Assembly (NCBI GenBank): GCA_041586735.1
Contig: JBFGZQ010000006.1
Location: 143,332-207,331 of the forward strand
Origin: Motiliproteus sp041586735
GTDB lineage: Bacteria > Pseudomonadota > Gammaproteobacteria > Pseudomonadales > Balneatricaceae
Direction of reading: 5' to 3'
Length of the DNA: 64,000 nt
Shown piece after piece: positions 60,365-64,000 of this stretch. Numbering within the stretch: the stretch's first letter is position 1; the number at the start of each line of letters is the position of its first letter. Under the pieces are notes generated by a model, which had not been told where the DNA came from, did no database searches, and was given only the letters and a program-made list of their open reading frames with translations. Position numbers and translations under genes: made by a program.

Positions 60365-62457
60365 GCAAGATTGGCGTTAAGGCTTCTGGGAATTTCGCTG
60401 CTAGAGGTTTCCGCGGAGTTGAATTCGGGGTGTCGTTGATCCAGTAGATTCAAGCCAGTCAGGCTCAGTTGCAGCCCTGTGATGGGATACCACTTCAGAC
60501 TCATATCCAGCCGCGCGTAGCCAGCAATCTGTAAACTTGGCAGCTGATCGGTGAGATAGAGGGCCGTGTCCAGCTCCAGATTCTCAGACAGGTCCAGATG
60601 TGAGTGCAACTGCAGCTGTTGCTCTGGTGTACTGCCCTCCTTTTCTTGTTCCCGACTCATGTCGCTGCCGCCGGCTTTGAGGTGCAGGTGGCTCTGCAGT
60701 AAGCTGTAGCCCGCCGTCAGCCGCCAGTGGGGCGAGGCCTGCCAGTTAGCGGACAGTTCGATGCCGTACTGTTCACCCTCCATCAGGTTATCTAAATATT
60801 GCGGAGACACCTCATAATCTGTCATTGACTCGGATTCAACGAAGGGCGTGGCAGCTTCGACGCTCAGAAGATCGTCGTAGACGTTATAAAAAGCCGCGGC
60901 ATCCAGGGATAGCCGTGAGGAAAGCTGCTGGCGTAAGCCCAGTTCGTAGGCGACCAGCTGTTCGGATTTGACCGCGTCGCTAGCGATTATTGCTATCACC
61001 GAGGGCATAGCGCCAGGGATCGCCGTCACGTTGATGCGCAGGTCCTGATGGGAGCGCGAGGGCGTGCGTACGGCTCGTGATACCGCTCCCCACAGGCTTA
61101 GTTGCGGGGTTGCCAGCCACAGCAGTCGGGCGCTGGGTTGGAACTCGTAGCCGCTAGCGTCGTGGTGTTCCAGCTTGCTGCCCAGTATCAGGCGCAGATC
61201 AGGGTGCAGCGCGACCTCATCCTGGAGGAAGGCGCTGAACAGGTCGCTATCACGACGGCTGGGATCGAAGCTGAGAGTAAAGCTGTTAGTAAACTGATCT
61301 GCCACCCGGCGGTAACCGAGCCCCCAGGTAATCTCCTGCTGCTGGCCCCAGGGAAAACGGTGCTGAAGCTCCAGGTCATAGGTGTCGACCCGTTCTTCCA
61401 GGTTGATATCATCGCGCTCAGCGCGATCGAAATAGCTTTGCAGGCTCCATTCAGACTGCTCTGACAACTGACGGGTCCAGCGGAACAGTAGATTGCCACC
61501 TTGACTTCTGCGACGGTCCTCGGTGAGCACCGTGCCGGCCGTCAGATCCGTGCTGGAAGCCAGCTGAGCGGCCTGGCTGTCATAAATATCACCCTGAAGC
61601 GTGAAGGCATCCGCTGAGCCATGGTTCCAGTCGGCCCGAAAGCCGCCGCGAACAGCCTGCCAGCCATCCTTGGCATCACTGCCGTCGGTACGCTCGAAGG
61701 CATCGCGGTCGAAGTGTTTAACAAACACACGGTAGTGGCCCTGCTCACCCCAGCTGCCTCCGTAGCGGTAACTGACGACGTTATTGTCTTGCGTACCGCC
61801 GCCCGCGACCAGCAGGTTGCCCTGGGTGTCCTGGGCATGCTTGGTGATGATATTGATCACCCCGTTCATGGCATTGGCCCCCCACACCGTGCCTCCCGGA
61901 CCACGAATAACCTCGATACGCTCGATATCCTCGATCAGGGTATCCTGTACGTCCCAGTTGACGCCGGCAAAGGTGGGGCTATAGACACTGCGCCCGTCGA
62001 TCAGTACCAGTAATTTGTTGGCCAGCAGACCATTGAAGCCACGGATGCTGAGGGCCCATTGGCTGGCATTGATCTGGGCGACGTTCACCCCGGGCGCCAG
62101 ACGCAACAGATCGGGCAGACTGGTCATTCCCGAACGGCGGATATCCTGTTGGCTGATGACATGGACCGCCGCCGCGCTTTCATACAGCTTTTGCGGCTTC
62201 TTGGCGACCGAGGTGACCTCCATCATCATGAGCGACTCTAGCGGCATCTGAGTCAGATCAAGCGGGTGCTCGTCACCTGCAGCGTTCGATGCGACGGTTA
62301 TAGCTATGGCCGCACTGAGCAGACTCGCTCGCAAAGGCAAAGCACTCCGCTGACGAAGATCCGCAATAGCATGGGAGGGAGATTTCTGGACGCTTAACGA
62401 ACGAATGCTGTAACTCCTTGTACAGTTGTCCTTTTTGTCGATCCTACAAAATAGCAA
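60352..62457 (-). CDS. TonB-dependent outer-membrane receptor
   Basis: A 701-aa receptor (start may be shorter). The annotated start gives a 40-residue leader before the signal-like LPLRASLLSAAIAITVASNA; an internal start is possible. The mature N-terminus has TQMPLESLMMMEVTSVAKKP. The plug follows with VHVISQQDIRRSGM, LLRLAPGVNVAQINA, LVLIDGRSVYSPTFAGV and IEVIRGPGGTVWGANAMNGV. The rest is a beta-barrel ending FNSAETSSSEIPRSLNANLAWRW. Ligand unknown. It heads the receptor-YfiR-cyclase operon. Confidence 0.92.
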   Translation of the reverse strand: MLFCRIDKKDNCTRSYSIRSLSVQKSPSHAIADLRQRSALPLRASLLSAAIAITVASNAAGDEHPLDLTQMPLESLMMMEVTSVAKKPQKLYESAAAVHVISQQDIRRSGMTSLPDLLRLAPGVNVAQINASQWALSIRGFNGLLANKLLVLIDGRSVYSPTFAGVNWDVQDTLIEDIERIEVIRGPGGTVWGANAMNGVINIITKHAQDTQGNLLVAGGGTQDNNVVSYRYGGSWGEQGHYRVFVKHFDRDAFERTDGSDAKDGWQAVRGGFRADWNHGSADAFTLQGDIYDSQAAQLASSTDLTAGTVLTEDRRRSQGGNLLFRWTRQLSEQSEWSLQSYFDRAERDDINLEERVDTYDLELQHRFPWGQQQEITWGLGYRRVADQFTNSFTLSFDPSRRDSDLFSAFLQDEVALHPDLRLILGSKLEHHDASGYEFQPSARLLWLATPQLSLWGAVSRAVRTPSRSHQDLRINVTAIPGAMPSVIAIIASDAVKSEQLVAYELGLRQQLSSRLSLDAAAFYNVYDDLLSVEAATPFVESESMTDYEVSPQYLDNLMEGEQYGIELSANWQASPHWRLTAGYSLLQSHLHLKAGGSDMSREQEKEGSTPEQQLQLHSHLDLSENLELDTALYLTDQLPSLQIAGYARLDMSLKWYPITGLQLSLTGLNLLDQRHPEFNSAETSSSEIPRSLNANLAWRW

Positions 62458-62867
62458 TAACTTTAACTAGAGATTAAAGTCATGGCTATGACTGACATCA
62501 ACTTTCCCTCTCTATTGCTGCTTAATGGCCATTCAAGACATGGAAGCGGATGACCAGATTAATCTGCCACTCTTGGACAGTGGTGGCTTCCTCGTCCATC
62601 GTCAGATTGAATTTGGTTCTTCATGATCGGAGGCTCAAACCGAGCTGGGCCGTTGCTAAGAGCCACCGAGGCAGCCCTTGTCGGTGCGTCACTCTCTGCT
62701 AGGCTTGATACAGGACAGATTGAGCGTTGAGTCCTAAATTCTATTTGTAAAAACACCAGACCAATAGCCACAACAGCTGCAAAGCATTTATTATTTTCTG
62801 TATCGGGAAATAACACAGCTGAAAACCGCCACAGCGCGGGTATCGCTCAGGACCCTGAGCCGAATAA
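62458..62867. other. 410-bp gap with no gene recognised
   Basis: This region between the receptor start and the Fic remnant should hold the operon promoter. No convincing -10/-35 pair, palindrome or riboswitch core is seen. An 85-codon minus-strand frame (62559-62816) does not look like protein. Confidence 0.35.
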
Positions 62868-63137
62868 ATGTACTTTGAGGGTACCCTGCAAAAAACACGC
62901 TTCTGGCTTGAGCATCAAGGTATAGGGTTGAGCCCTGAACAAACCAAGGTGCTTAACCGACTACTGGACGGCGGAGAGCGTGGCTTTGAGGGGGGTATCA
63001 GTGCCTCTCAGTACCAGAAAGTAGCCAAGGTCAGCAAGGCAACTGCTACGAGACACCTGGCAGATCTGCTAAAAAAAGGCTGCATCGAGAAGTTGCCAGG
63101 CGGCGGCCGAAGCACGCGTTACCAAATTAAGCGCTAA
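62868..63137 (+). pseudogene. C-terminal remnant of a Fic family protein
   Basis: The 89-codon frame begins with an ATG that directly follows an in-frame TAA. It contains LQKTRFWLEHQGIGLSPEQTKVLNRLLDGG, then YQKVAKVSKATATRHLADLLKKGCIEKL and GGGRSTRYQI (spans), the winged-helix tail that follows the Fic catalytic domain in DUF4172-type Fic proteins. The Fic active site (HPFxxGNGR) is absent, so it cannot AMPylate. It is a fragment or, less likely, a stand-alone winged-helix protein. Confidence 0.6.
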
Positions 63138-63162
63138 GCGTTGCTATATTTTAGTGGCAGGA

Positions 63163-64000
63163 TCAACTGTTGTAGGCCTGCTCGTCTTGCTCGACAGCGC
63201 TCTTGGGTTTGAGCGTTGCCGAGTCTGAGAGCAGCCATGCTTCAAACTCGGGTAGCGGCAATGGGCGACTAAACAGGTATCCCTGGTATTGGCTGCAGCC
63301 ACTCTCATAGAGGAACTGCCGCTGAGCATCAGTTTCTACCCCCTCGGCAATAACCTCGTATCCGAGACTTTTAGCTAGGCAGATAATCGTTTCTATAATG
63401 GCTGCATCATCGGGGTCGGTGGTGATATCGCGGACAAATGATTGATCAATTTTTAGTTGTGTCAGCGGCAAGCGCTTGAGGTTTGACAGAGACGATTGAC
63501 CGGTACCAAAGTCGTCCATCGAGAACTGGATACCGAGCTGTCGGAGCTGCTCCATCGTCGCGATGCTGCTCTGGATATCGACGAGTACCAGGCTTTCGGT
63601 CAATTCGAGTTTAAGCCGCCGGGGGTTAATAGCCGTAGTGGCGACGATGTCACGCACCTCGTCAACAAAGCCGGGGTGCTGAAACTGCCGGGCGCTAACG
63701 TTGACCGCTAGCTGCCAGTGCTCTCGAGTCTTGATGGTCTCCCAGCGCTTGAGTTGCAGACAGGCTGTGGCCATGACCCAGCGGCCGATGGGGATGATCA
63801 ATCCGCTCTCCTCGGCCAGAGGGATGAACTCCAGCGGAGAGACCATGCCGCGGCTGGGGTGATGCCAGCGTAACAGCACCTCTGCGCCGCAGATGCCCTG
63901 GTGTTGATCGATCTGCGGCTGATAGAAAAGCTCCAGCTGATCCTGGCTGAGCGCATGGTGAAGATCCGCCAGTAATCTGGTTTTGTTCTCCAGTGCAGCC
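63163..64000 (-). CDS. EAL-domain protein, 3' part (runs off the right edge)
   Basis: The frame is open to the window end, so the start is beyond 64000. The visible ~279 residues include the full EAL segment: FYQPQIDQHQGICGAEVLLRWHHP with EVLLRW at the EAL position, VNVSARQFQHPGFVDE, LTESLVL, DDFGTGQSSLSNLKRLP, LKIDQSFVRDIT and AEGVETDAQRQFL. Key acidic residues (E in EVL, DD in DDFGTG, E in AEGVET) are present, so it may hydrolyse c-di-GMP. It is similar to the EAL domain of the protein at 57.3 kb, suggesting a family relation. Confidence 0.92.
   Translation of the reverse strand, partial: AALENKTRLLADLHHALSQDQLELFYQPQIDQHQGICGAEVLLRWHHPSRGMVSPLEFIPLAEESGLIIPIGRWVMATACLQLKRWETIKTREHWQLAVNVSARQFQHPGFVDEVRDIVATTAINPRRLKLELTESLVLVDIQSSIATMEQLRQLGIQFSMDDFGTGQSSLSNLKRLPLTQLKIDQSFVRDITTDPDDAAIIETIICLAKSLGYEVIAEGVETDAQRQFLYESGCSQYQGYLFSRPLPLPEFEAWLLSDSATLKPKSAVEQDEQAYNS

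Noticed and set aside
61621..62013. 130-codon plus-strand frame opposite the TonB receptor
   Set aside because: Antisense of the plug domain; no start signal.
62559..62816. 85-codon minus-strand frame upstream of the TonB receptor
   Set aside because: Reading is not protein-like and no homologous family is recognised; more likely non-coding promoter region.

Overview
The window is a chromosomal origin region of a gammaproteobacterium, most likely in the Pseudomonadales/Oceanospirillales range. The reasons are gene content and order. The gyrB-recF-dnaN-dnaA / oriC / rpmH-rnpA-yidC-mnmE block, glyQ-glyS-gmhB, and the aroE-hemF-tsaC-dprA-lysM / def-fmt-rsmB-trkA-trkH block all follow the order found around the origin of Pseudomonas. 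No genus is claimed. Most of the DNA is moderately GC-rich; one AT-rich gene near 2.2-3.4 kb stands out.

Layout. 0-1.7 kb: end of ilvD, then trmB. 1.8-3.6 kb: a broken reverse-strand gene, then an AT-rich TolB-like lipoprotein gene, apparently acquired. 3.6-6.6 kb: a DUF3360 membrane transporter and serA. 6.7-16.4 kb: an aromatic-acid catabolic locus. On the minus strand lie a VOC protein, maiA, a MarR regulator, a truncated hemerythrin and an IclR regulator. On the plus strand lie an MBL-fold protein, a class A flavin monooxygenase, DUF2783, fumarylacetoacetase and an MFS permease. 16.3-24.6 kb: a STAS-like protein, a LonB-like protease, aroE, hemF, tsaC, purE, dprA and a LysM protein. 24.8-34.6 kb: def, fmt, rsmB, trkA, trkH, a methyltransferase, glyQ and glyS. 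34.6-40.7 kb: gmhB, a deacetylase-fold protein, a BaiN-type flavoprotein, an RpiR regulator, a class III aminotransferase and a CMD-family protein. Two perfect parS sites lie here, one across the gmhB stop codon. 40.7-41.2 kb: a hairpin-rich non-coding element. 41.2-51.9 kb: the replication and translation core with oriC.

Immediately after mnmE, where mnmG-rsmG-parA-parB usually continue, synteny stops. From 51.9 to 57.3 kb there is mostly gene debris: C-terminal fragments of a VOC protein, a probable nitroreductase/SagB-type protein and a CMD protein, plus a ptsP remnant with an internal deletion. A few intact accessory genes are mixed in (TetR, YdjM-like, DCC-family, VOC). From 57.3 to 62.5 kb a TonB-dependent receptor, a YfiR-like periplasmic protein and a CHASE8-HAMP-PAS-GGDEF-EAL protein form a compact minus-strand operon, probably one outer-membrane-to-c-di-GMP signalling unit. 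A Fic C-terminal remnant and the 3' part of a second EAL protein close the window.

Main points of interest are: four TTACG-N5-CGTAA-type palindromes around the IclR gene; an aromatic locus with the lower homogentisate enzymes but no homogentisate dioxygenase in view; an MBL protein whose metal motif is HYHAVR; a 19-bp repeat at 21-bp spacing inside oriC; the structured element at 40.8-41.0 kb; and 14-15-bp degenerate tandem repeats in three intergenic gaps.
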